A stretch of DNA of 64,000 nt, from the NCBI GenBank assembly GCA_039811185.1, contig JBDHYF010000002.1, forward strand, positions 62,001 to 126,000, given 5' to 3'. How positions within the stretch are numbered: position 1 is the stretch's first letter; every line of letters begins with the position of its first letter. The DNA is from JAEZDR01 sp039811185 (GTDB taxonomy: Bacteria > Bacteroidota > Bacteroidia > Chitinophagales > Chitinophagaceae). The notes beneath the pieces are model-generated. The model searched no databases. It had not been told where the DNA came from and saw only the letters and a list, made by a program, of their open reading frames with translations. A program made the position numbers and the translations under genes. Of the stretch, positions 29,101 to 36,176 are shown piece by piece.

Positions 29101-29349
29101 AAAAACTTCAAAGGGTTTACCGATTCCAATGACGAATTTTTGAATGGTGTGCGTGAAATGTTGGTACAAGGAACGATTGCCAAAAAAACAGCACAATTAA
29201 TCAAAACAGAATTGGAGAAAACCACGGACCCGCTTCAAATCTTGCACATTCTGGAAAAGCATATCCGATATGTGGCCATTGAAGGAGCACAGAACGCCAA
29301 GAAATTTCAAAAAAGAGAAGTTATCCTTTCGGGTTATATAACCAAGTAG
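26104..29349 (+). CDS. PLD-nuclease/SF2 helicase fusion
   Basis: A 1,081-residue protein joining a phospholipase D-like nuclease domain to a superfamily 2 helicase related to SNF2/RapA. The PLD part (about 30-230) has HAKVYIG from H159 and ITGSSNFSESGF, a single HKD half-site, so a dimer would make one active site. The helicase part has Walker A VGLGKT (to 306), DEAH at 369-372, TATPLNN near 399 and QRAGRVNRLG from 782. A helical insertion separates the two RecA folds. The C-terminal 200 residues are unassigned. It probably translocates on DNA in a restriction or defence role; the next gene starts two bases after its stop. Confidence 0.88.
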   Translation: MSSDTKTDHTDLTFFTNEEGHTLLSRFKSTLKDTQLFDVLVGYFRASGFHQLYDALEPVEKIRILVGLSVDRDSYDIMQYHHQNGIIDFESHQRTKKRYQQNLKEEIENSDENDNRLEIGIRKFIEFLKADCQDPAMDKAYNGNGKKLEIRAYPSKNIHAKVYIGKFKPEDRDYGFVITGSSNFSESGFVANREFNVELRNKRDVLFAEDQFNALWKESVDISEDFVDTIQNKTWLNDQILPYELYLKLIYEYLEEDINLADEFEPFLPDGFMKLKYQNQAAIQAKKILETYNGVFLADVVGLGKTFITALLLQQLQGRTLVICPPVLKDYWKDSLFDFGIRSFEVESLGKLEHIIKKGLERYDYIVVDEAHRFRNENTQSYANLLDICRGKKVILVTATPLNNTVDDIFAQLKLFQAPKNSTIPGIPNLEKYFSNFRTRLSKLEKTDPEYKKLIKEISDDIRNSILRYVMVRRTRTDVMTYFKQDMKMQGLTFPNLDNPQKIVYKYEGELETIFNNTIKKLQEFTYARYTPLLYYIGNKALSEFEMQQQRNVGGFMKGILVKRLESSFHAFRQSVDRFITSYEKFIEMYKNGTVYISKKVDVYDLIESDNIERLEEFVEEEKAHKYDSQDFKKEFIDKLEFDLAILKEVKKLWQTVNSDPKLETFIQELKSKTSLKSNKLVIFTESKETGDYIYEALQSEFKGKVMFYSSTGGRHTDNKLISNHTVSRDIITSNFDPKHKEKRDDLKILIATDVLAEGINLHRSNVLINYDLPWNPTRVLQRAGRVNRLGSNFPKVHIFNFFPTTQSDEHLGLEVNITNKIQMFHDILGEDAKYLSDGEEFGSQELFNTLNSKTAYTGEDGEGDSELKYLELMRKIRDDNPDLFEKIKNLPKKARSGFKKENLEDDALVTFFRIGKLKKFYINQSGKSGEITFFDAVKELECKPETPRANIPNDYFHLLQTNKTRFELDTTVGDEQTKGSGGRSNAKYIETRLKDKSFKNFKGFTDSNDEFLNGVREMLVQGTIAKKTAQLIKTELEKTTDPLQILHILEKHIRYVAIEGAQNAKKFQKREVILSGYITK

Positions 29350-29351
29350 TT

Positions 29352-30434
29352 ATGGAATTGAATAAAAATATCATTCTCGAGCTAAAAGAGGCTATCCTTA
29401 AAAGCAGGTATCAAGCGGCTCGTTTGGTAAATAAAGAGTTGATTATACTTTATTTTGGTATTGGTAGAAAAATAAGTGAAACGGCAACTAAGGAAGCGTG
29501 GGGAAGTAAAGTATTAGAACAGATTTCTAACGAACTTCAAAGGGAGTTACCTGGTCTTCGTGGTTTTTCAAGCGGCAACCTAAAGAAAATGCGCGTAGTT
29601 GCTGAGTTCTGGCTGAGTCATTTAAAAGTTAGTTCGGCAATGCCGAACCAATTAGAAAACACTGTTACAGCAATGAGTTCGGCATTGCCGAACCAATTAT
29701 CAGATAAATTTACAAAATACTTTTTTACAGTCAGTTTTACACACCATTATAGCATTTCCTCTAAATCTGAATCTTTAGAAGAAGCTATTTTTTACCTGGA
29801 AAGGGTTGCTATTGAATTTTGGAATTATCGTTATCTAGAAAAACAACTAGCAGCAAAACTTTATGCCCAACAAGGCTCTTTGCCTAATAATTTCGACAGT
29901 ACTTTATCTGAAAAGCACTACGAAAAAGCACTTAAAACTTTCAAAGATGAATATTTACTTGATTTTATAAATATAGAAGACGGGGACGATGAGAATGAAC
30001 GTGTGTTTGAACATGAAATCGTTCGTAATATCAAGAAATTTATTCTTTCCATTGGCAATGACTTTGCCTTTATGGGCAACCAATACCGGTTGATTGTAGA
30101 GGAGCAAGAATATTTTATTGACTTACTTTTTTACAACCGGAAATTACAATGTCTTGTAGCGTTTGAATTAAAAACAGGCAAGTTCAAACCTGAATATTTG
30201 GGTAAAATGAATTTTTACCTTTCTGCGTTAGACGACCTAATCAAACAGCCGCACGAAAATCCATCCATAGGAATTATCCTATGCAAAGAAAAAAACAACA
30301 AAATTGTTGAATACAGTTTTCGGGATTTTAATAAAGCAATGGGGGTGGCTTCCTATAAAACCAGCAACGAATTACCTGAAAAATACAAAGAGTCGTTGCC
30401 CGATGCAGATTCTCTAAAAAGATTATTAGACTAA
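29352..30434 (+). CDS. DUF1016 (YhcG-type) PD-(D/E)XK nuclease
   Basis: A 360-residue protein with a DUF1016 N-terminal winged-helix-like domain (LVNKELIILYFGIGRKI and LPGLRGFSSGNLKKMRVV, about 15-80) and a C-terminal PD-(D/E)XK nuclease. Its likely metal-binding site is D257 in FIDLLFYN with E272 and K274 in FELKTGKF. Family members often lie beside restriction-modification genes. Between the domains, residues about 94-116 hold a duplicated peptide (SSAMPNQL and SSALPNQL) coded by two palindromes 45 bases apart. Two bases separate it from the helicase gene, and its stop shares one base with the methylase ATG, so it belongs to the same operon. Confidence 0.88.
   Translation: MELNKNIILELKEAILKSRYQAARLVNKELIILYFGIGRKISETATKEAWGSKVLEQISNELQRELPGLRGFSSGNLKKMRVVAEFWLSHLKVSSAMPNQLENTVTAMSSALPNQLSDKFTKYFFTVSFTHHYSISSKSESLEEAIFYLERVAIEFWNYRYLEKQLAAKLYAQQGSLPNNFDSTLSEKHYEKALKTFKDEYLLDFINIEDGDDENERVFEHEIVRNIKKFILSIGNDFAFMGNQYRLIVEEQEYFIDLLFYNRKLQCLVAFELKTGKFKPEYLGKMNFYLSALDDLIKQPHENPSIGIILCKEKNNKIVEYSFRDFNKAMGVASYKTSNELPEKYKESLPDADSLKRLLD
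29631..29699 (+). repeat. Pair of in-frame palindromic repeats in the DUF1016 gene
   Basis: Two copies (29631-29654 and 29676-29699) of a 24-base unit differ by one base and are spaced 45 bases, or 15 codons. Each contains a 17-base palindrome: gttcggcaatgccgaac (29632-29648) and gttcggcattgccgaac (29677-29693), which are exact reverse complements of each other. The copies can form two small hairpins or one larger one. Confidence 0.9.
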
Positions 30435-33400
30435 TGGAAAAAAAACAAGCTCAACTATTGATAGAAGATACCTTCAATGATTCATTCAATGAAGAGAAGT
30501 TCTCCATTTTTGCCAGGAACTTATTGAATGACTTAGAGCCTAAACACAATGTGTATGCTGGCAATTTAATTTGGGACGACTACAAAGAACATATCAATAC
30601 CTACAAACGGATTGGCAAATACATTGATCCCGAAGGCGACGCTTTGGACGTGTTAATTGTAGAAGTAAAAAGCGTAACCAAATTAGAACGGGCAAGAACC
30701 GCACTCCGCAATTTTGTAATCAAGCACCTGAGCAAGTTTGAAAAAGACTATGCCTTGGTGGCTTTTTACAGTAAAGAAGATGATGGAAACGATTGGCGAT
30801 TTTCATTCATTAAATTAGAATACCGTTCTGAACTGGACGAAGAAAAAGGCAAAGTAAAAACCAAGAAAGAATTTACGCCTGCCAAACGCTATTCGTTTTT
30901 GGTGGGCAAATACGAAAAAGCCCATACCGCCAAAAATCAGTTGTTGCCTTTGTTGCAAAACATTTCCAACAACCCGACCATTGAAGAATTGGAAGCCGCC
31001 TTTAGCATTGAAAAAGTAACGGACGAATTCTTCAATCAATACAAAGACCTGTACATCAAACTGTATGAGCATTTCGAAAATGACAATAAAGTAAAAGCAG
31101 CCATTAGGGAAGCAGGAATTGACAATGCCCGGTTTACCAAAAAACTGTTGGGGCAAATCGTGTTCTTATATTTCTTACAGAAAAAAGGCTGGTTGGGTGT
31201 AGCTCAAAATGAAAAGTGGGGAACAGGTAAAAAGCGCTTTGTTCAGGAATTATATGAGCAAGGCCAAAAAGAAAAGGTGAATTTTTTTAAAAACAAACTG
31301 CAATACCTGTTTTATGAAGCATTGGCAAAAGAGCGTGATAACGAAAACTCGTATTACAAACGCTTCGATTGCCGTATTCCTTTTTTGAATGGTGGTTTAT
31401 TTGAAGCCGATTACAATTGGCAGGAAGCCAATATTACTATACCTGAAAACTTGTTCCGCAACGAAGAAAAAAACAAATCGGGAGATTTAGGCACGGGTAT
31501 TCTGGACGTTTTCGACCGTTACAACTTTACTATTAAAGAAGATGAACCACTGGATAAGGAAGTAGCCGTTGACCCTGAAATGTTGGGGAAAGTATTTGAA
31601 AATATGCTCGACATTACCGAGCGGAAAAGCAAAGGTGCTTTTTATACCCCCCGTGAAATTGTGCATTATATGTGTCAGGAAAGTCTGATTCATTATTTAG
31701 ATAATACTTTGAATAGTGGTACAAGCAGCTATCAGGAATTAGGCTCAGACCAAACTAAACTCTTTGGCGGAAGTACCGACAAAAAAGGCAACCTGAAGAT
31801 AGAACTGGAACACGGCAACCAAATTCTTGTCCCGAAAAAGGATATTGAATTGTTCATTCGTGAAGCGCACTTTGCCTTAGAAAATGATGAACGGGTAGCT
31901 GCCAAAGGCGAAACCAAAACCTACCAATACCAACTGCCCGAAAGCATTCGCAAAAATGCTGACCTGATTGACAAAAAACTGAGCAGCATCAAAATTTGCG
32001 ACCCTGCCATTGGTTCGGGGGCTTTTCCTGTGGGCTTGTTGCACGAATTGGTAAACGCAATGTTGGTACTGAAACCGCATCTGAGTTACGATTACCTGAC
32101 TGAGAAACTAAAAGGCTTTGGCTTTACCCACCGAGAAAGCATCAGCGGCAGCCGCTACATCTACCGACTGAAACGCCACATCATACAAGAAAGCATCTAT
32201 GGCGTGGATATAGACAGCTCTGCCATTGACATAGCCCGCTTGCGTTTGTGGTTGAGTTTGGTGGTGGATGAAGACGACCTTGACCCGATTGAAACACTAC
32301 CAAACTTGGATTACAAGATAGTGGCAGGTAATTCGTTAATTGGTTTGCCTGCCCAAGGTGCGGATAGATATCCTCAACTGAGTAAAGAATTAGAAGAATT
32401 AAAAAATAAGTTCTTTAATGAAACTGATGAAAAAACAAAAAAGGGATTAAGAGACGAAATCAAGGAAAAAATTAAATCTGTGCTCGCCACAGCCGAAGAT
32501 TATGAAGGGTACAAAATAGACTTTGACTTCAAACTCTTTTTCTCAGAAGTGTGGCGTGAAAAAGGGGGGTTTGATGTGGTGATTGGAAATCCACCTTATG
32601 TTAGACAAGAATTATTTAAAGAATACAAGCCCTACTTACAACAAAACTATTCAAGTGTTTATGACGGCAGAGCTGATTTATATACATACTTTGTGAAGAA
32701 AGGATTTGATATTCTTCACGGTCAAGGTGTTTTGTCTCTAATTACATCTAACAAATTTATTGTAAGGGGATATGGTGAAAAGCTTAGGAATCACCTTTCA
32801 ACAGAAAAAACCATTAGAACGCTTATAAACTTTGGTGAGTTGCCAGTATTTAAGGCTTCTGTTGACTCTTCTATAATAATTGGTCAGAATCAGAAATCAA
32901 AAACTTATGACCATTTAGTTTATGCTCAAGCTACCCAAAAGGAACATTTTGAAGACATATACAAATTTCTCACAAATAGTAGCAATACAAAAAAAATATC
33001 AGAATTGAAGGAATCTTGGGTTTTTAAAGACCCAAGCTCTATGCGTGTTTTGGATAAGCTAAATGGGATTAAAAACAAACTAAGTAATGTTTTTGAAATT
33101 TTTGGTGGAATAAAGACTGGCTGTGATGAAGCTTTCATAATAGATTATTCAGTTAGGCAAAGTCTAATTGAAAAGGACAAAAAATCCGAAGAGCTCATTA
33201 AGCCGTGGTATAGGGGGCGTGATATACAAAAATGGAGTTCAGATCCAGATTTATTTGTAATTTATATTCCACAAAATGAAATAGATATTGAAAACTTTCC
33301 CGCAATCAAAGAACATCTTAGTGCATATAAAGGAATATTAGAAAAGCGTGCAACAAATCAAAAATGGTTTGAATTACAGCAACCACAAAAAAGATTTACT

Positions 33401-33994
33401 CAACTTTTTGAGTCTGAGAAAATCATCTACTCTGAAATTGCAACTGAAATGAGAGCTTTACTTGATAAAGGGAAAGCGTATGGCACTATGAAAATGTTTT
33501 TTATCCCATATAATCCAACAGTATTGGCAATATTGAACAGTTCACTTTTTGATTGGTATGCAAGAATGAATTTTTCGTCACTTGGCGACCCTTGGAATGG
33601 TGGTAGATTAGAATTCAAAACTATTTATATGTCTAAAGTTCCAATACCACTTTCATATAAAAAAGAACAAAGGCACATTGAACTACTAATAAATTACTTA
33701 ACCTTTTTAAAGACAAAACACTCTGAGTTATCGTATATGTTCTTTGAACAGTTGTTAAACTCACTTGTCTTCGAACTCTACTTCCCCGAAGAAATCAAAA
33801 CGGCAGGCAAAGAAATCCTAAAGCATTTGGGAGACCTGAAACCCATTACAGATGATATAAGCGAAGAAAAGAAACTTGCCATTATCCAAAGTGAGTTTGA
33901 GCGTTTGTACGACCCCAACCACCCGGTTCGCTTCGCCATAGAAACGCTGGATAGTGTGGAAGAAGTGAGGATTATTAAGGAAGCTTTGAAATGA
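30434..33994 (+). CDS. Eco57I/MmeI-like restriction-modification protein
   Basis: An 1,186-residue single-chain DNA modification protein. The N-terminal domain (about 1-170) has a PD-(D/E)XK-like pattern, D65 or D69 or D72 followed by E77 and K79 in VLIVEVKS, similar in layout to the MmeI nuclease. A helical connector follows (about 190-300). The N6-adenine methylase core has motif I CDPAIGSGAF with D523 and motif IV GNPPY with N719. The last 350 residues look like a target-recognition domain (PWNGGRLEF, then SKVPIPL) and a helical tail. It may methylate and cut DNA by itself or with the two upstream proteins. Its AT-rich codon use suggests transfer. Confidence 0.88.
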   Translation: MEKKQAQLLIEDTFNDSFNEEKFSIFARNLLNDLEPKHNVYAGNLIWDDYKEHINTYKRIGKYIDPEGDALDVLIVEVKSVTKLERARTALRNFVIKHLSKFEKDYALVAFYSKEDDGNDWRFSFIKLEYRSELDEEKGKVKTKKEFTPAKRYSFLVGKYEKAHTAKNQLLPLLQNISNNPTIEELEAAFSIEKVTDEFFNQYKDLYIKLYEHFENDNKVKAAIREAGIDNARFTKKLLGQIVFLYFLQKKGWLGVAQNEKWGTGKKRFVQELYEQGQKEKVNFFKNKLQYLFYEALAKERDNENSYYKRFDCRIPFLNGGLFEADYNWQEANITIPENLFRNEEKNKSGDLGTGILDVFDRYNFTIKEDEPLDKEVAVDPEMLGKVFENMLDITERKSKGAFYTPREIVHYMCQESLIHYLDNTLNSGTSSYQELGSDQTKLFGGSTDKKGNLKIELEHGNQILVPKKDIELFIREAHFALENDERVAAKGETKTYQYQLPESIRKNADLIDKKLSSIKICDPAIGSGAFPVGLLHELVNAMLVLKPHLSYDYLTEKLKGFGFTHRESISGSRYIYRLKRHIIQESIYGVDIDSSAIDIARLRLWLSLVVDEDDLDPIETLPNLDYKIVAGNSLIGLPAQGADRYPQLSKELEELKNKFFNETDEKTKKGLRDEIKEKIKSVLATAEDYEGYKIDFDFKLFFSEVWREKGGFDVVIGNPPYVRQELFKEYKPYLQQNYSSVYDGRADLYTYFVKKGFDILHGQGVLSLITSNKFIVRGYGEKLRNHLSTEKTIRTLINFGELPVFKASVDSSIIIGQNQKSKTYDHLVYAQATQKEHFEDIYKFLTNSSNTKKISELKESWVFKDPSSMRVLDKLNGIKNKLSNVFEIFGGIKTGCDEAFIIDYSVRQSLIEKDKKSEELIKPWYRGRDIQKWSSDPDLFVIYIPQNEIDIENFPAIKEHLSAYKGILEKRATNQKWFELQQPQKRFTQLFESEKIIYSEIATEMRALLDKGKAYGTMKMFFIPYNPTVLAILNSSLFDWYARMNFSSLGDPWNGGRLEFKTIYMSKVPIPLSYKKEQRHIELLINYLTFLKTKHSELSYMFFEQLLNSLVFELYFPEEIKTAGKEILKHLGDLKPITDDISEEKKLAIIQSEFERLYDPNHPVRFAIETLDSVEEVRIIKEALK

Positions 33995-34160
33995 GCAACT
34001 AACAAGCTGTGATTGCAGTGTAAGACGGGAAAAAACTTCCAGGCTATCGTATTTCTACGCGATGGAAAACCTCCTCATTGTCTTAACTTTTCTTAATGAA
34101 CGGTTTTTTAAAACCAATCTCAAAAAATTAAGGTGGATAGACGACAAAATTTACCCTCCA
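33995..34160. other. Intergenic stretch after the defence-like operon, no gene supported
   Basis: Together with the adjoining terminator this makes a gap of about 250 bases. It holds AT-rich sequence with no family-like frame, no tRNA-like fold I could recognise, and no repeat shared with the left edge of the operon at 26028-26103. Confidence 0.5.
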
Positions 34161-34192
34161 AAAACAAAAAGCGGCTGCTCGCGCAACCGCTT
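34161..34192 (-). terminator. Rho-independent terminator for the 599-residue secreted protein gene
   Basis: On the minus strand, AAGCGGTTGC (34192-34183) pairs with GCAGCCGCTT (34178-34169), with one T-G pair, around a four-base loop and is followed by a T-rich run to 34161. Confidence 0.85.
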
Positions 34193-34243
34193 CGTTCTAT
34201 ACCAAACAAGTGAAGCTGTTTGTTATTTTCCTCTTACCAAATG

Positions 34244-36043
34244 CTATAGCTCAAGCCTGCTGATGAGCATTTTATCGCCGCGCGTGGTTTCACTGAAAAA
34301 GTATAAATAGTTACCTACGCGTAATGTGTTGTTGGATGGATATAGAAAATACTTCCGCTTTTCGTCTTCACCCAAAGTTTTAAAATCGCTTGCAGCACCG
34401 GCCTTCGGATCAATGCTTCCATACTCAACCGAATACAAAGGCGTGTAAGTGGTAGTGGTGGTTTTGGTGTTTCCAATATAATTATAGTCAACATCCACAT
34501 CTTTATCAATCGCCTTTACTATGTGCATTACCCAGTTTACAGAACCGGTGGGTGTTTCATAAACATAGCTGTTGGCCGGAAACATATCCGACGTCATTGG
34601 GCTGTTATTGAAAAACCCTTTCTTGTTTTTCTGGTCCAGTTTAACTGTATAGTTTTTTATCAGCTTACCCTTGTCGTCGAAATGCATTAGAAACATGCCC
34701 TCGTAGAACCGGCCTTTTTTGTTTACTTTAAAATCCTGAATGCTCATCACAATCTGTCCATTGCTTAAATATTGCAGATTGCTCACGTAAAACTTCTTGC
34801 CATCAAATTTCAACGGCCGCCTCATATCCGGGGGCGCCACAGCGTTGCTGTTAACCGCATCCATATCATTGATTGTACTCCATTCCGCTACGCCATTACT
34901 CAGCTTACAAAACACAAACTGTTTGTAGTTTTTTTCGTCAAGTCGCCCATCGAGCGCTTCTTGTGTTACTCCAATATCTTCCTGTCCGCTAAACATGTTC
35001 ACCGTTTTTGTAATGCCGCCGAACATCTTCCCTTTGTCCGTATTGCCGGCTTCCTGCTCCTGCGCATCAGCACTCGTGGTGGGTACAAGCGACGCATCAA
35101 GCTCCTGATCTATAAATTTTCCTCTGTCGCCCGTGCCGAGGCCATAAAGCATTACCGAGCCGTTTTTTTCATACGCATTCAAAATACGGAAGCCGGTGGT
35201 CGGTGCATTAAAAGCCACTTTTTCCTTCACCTTGCCTTCGGGACTGATGCGTAAATAATAGAAGCTTGCGGGGTTATCGGCGCGGTTGCTTCTGCTGCTT
35301 AAACCTTTCGAGGGCGCCATTACCACAATCCAATCACGCGGTGCGTCTTCGTTCGGTACTTGTTCCGTATAGTCGTCGGTGAGTGGTTTGCTGAAAACAG
35401 GCTGTACGGCAAAAGGAAAATCCAGGGTCTGCAGCTTCTCAATGTTCACATCGTTATCGCATTTTAAAAGCGCATAACGTGTCGGATCGCCGGCTTTGGC
35501 GTCGTCGGTCGGATCGAGCGCCAGTACCAGCACACTGCTGTCGCGTTCCACTTCATAGGCGCCGCCCACAAATCGATATTTGCGCCCACCTTCATTTTTT
35601 GGTTTTACTTTATCGGTCATTTTTACGTTGCGGTCGTAACGGCCGAAGAACCAGTTCCAGTTAGCCGTAACTTTTTTCTTACGAAACAGCAGGGTACCGC
35701 TCATGTTCGAACCTGCGCTTAGTGTGTTTGTAATAAAATAATCGCCGCGATAGGTAAACCACTTCCATTTCCGGCGGGCTTTTTCTACCTCAACTTCTTC
35801 TTTTTCGGTGTTCAACAAATTTGCGTCTTTATCAAAACGATAGGTTTCTGTTTTGATTTTACGGGCGCTCGATGGCAACACATAAATCATCTCAAAGCCG
35901 CCGTCATCGGTTTTTGTTACGGCTCCCAAATAGCCGCGTTTCGCCTTTCGCGAAATTTCGTAGGGTTTTTCTATAACGCTGTGCTGTGCCTGCACCGAGA
36001 TGCAAAGCGCTGAAACGAGAGCGAGTGTAAGGAGATGTTTCAT
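34244..36043 (-). CDS. Large secreted protein of unknown function
   Basis: I do not recognise the family of this 599-residue protein. It has a standard signal peptide (MKHLLTLALVSALCISVQAQ) and no lipobox. The mature part is rich in beta-prone segments with many Asp, Lys and Gly and several Y/F-rich strands (for example KFYVSNLQYLSNGQIVMSIQDF), which suggests a beta-propeller-like or beta-sandwich periplasmic or surface protein; this is inference. It is divergent from the MG2/plug gene over 133 bases and has its own terminator. Confidence 0.65.
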   Translation of the reverse strand: MKHLLTLALVSALCISVQAQHSVIEKPYEISRKAKRGYLGAVTKTDDGGFEMIYVLPSSARKIKTETYRFDKDANLLNTEKEEVEVEKARRKWKWFTYRGDYFITNTLSAGSNMSGTLLFRKKKVTANWNWFFGRYDRNVKMTDKVKPKNEGGRKYRFVGGAYEVERDSSVLVLALDPTDDAKAGDPTRYALLKCDNDVNIEKLQTLDFPFAVQPVFSKPLTDDYTEQVPNEDAPRDWIVVMAPSKGLSSRSNRADNPASFYYLRISPEGKVKEKVAFNAPTTGFRILNAYEKNGSVMLYGLGTGDRGKFIDQELDASLVPTTSADAQEQEAGNTDKGKMFGGITKTVNMFSGQEDIGVTQEALDGRLDEKNYKQFVFCKLSNGVAEWSTINDMDAVNSNAVAPPDMRRPLKFDGKKFYVSNLQYLSNGQIVMSIQDFKVNKKGRFYEGMFLMHFDDKGKLIKNYTVKLDQKNKKGFFNNSPMTSDMFPANSYVYETPTGSVNWVMHIVKAIDKDVDVDYNYIGNTKTTTTTYTPLYSVEYGSIDPKAGAASDFKTLGEDEKRKYFLYPSNNTLRVGNYLYFFSETTRGDKMLISRLEL

Positions 36044-36176
36044 GATGAATTATTTTATATTTCAAAGGTCATCGCTATCAAAATCTTGCAAATACCCTTT
36101 CAACGGTATTTTGGCACTTCCTCTTTCAACATCCAGATGTCCGATTTATTAATAGATTTGAAGCAACTCCCTTGTT

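Noticed and set aside
26104..33994. Reading the operon as type I restriction, BREX or DISARM
   Set aside because: No separate specificity subunit, no PglZ/BrxC/BrxL and no DUF1998 protein are present, so none of these names fits.
26028..34160. Direct repeats, a tRNA target or an integrase marking a mobile island
   Set aside because: I compared the two flanks by eye and found no shared repeat of useful length, no tRNA-like sequence and no recombinase gene.
34062..34310. An 82-codon plus-strand frame after the defence-like operon
   Set aside because: It runs through the terminator stem of the opposite gene and into that gene's 3' end; no family-like sequence.
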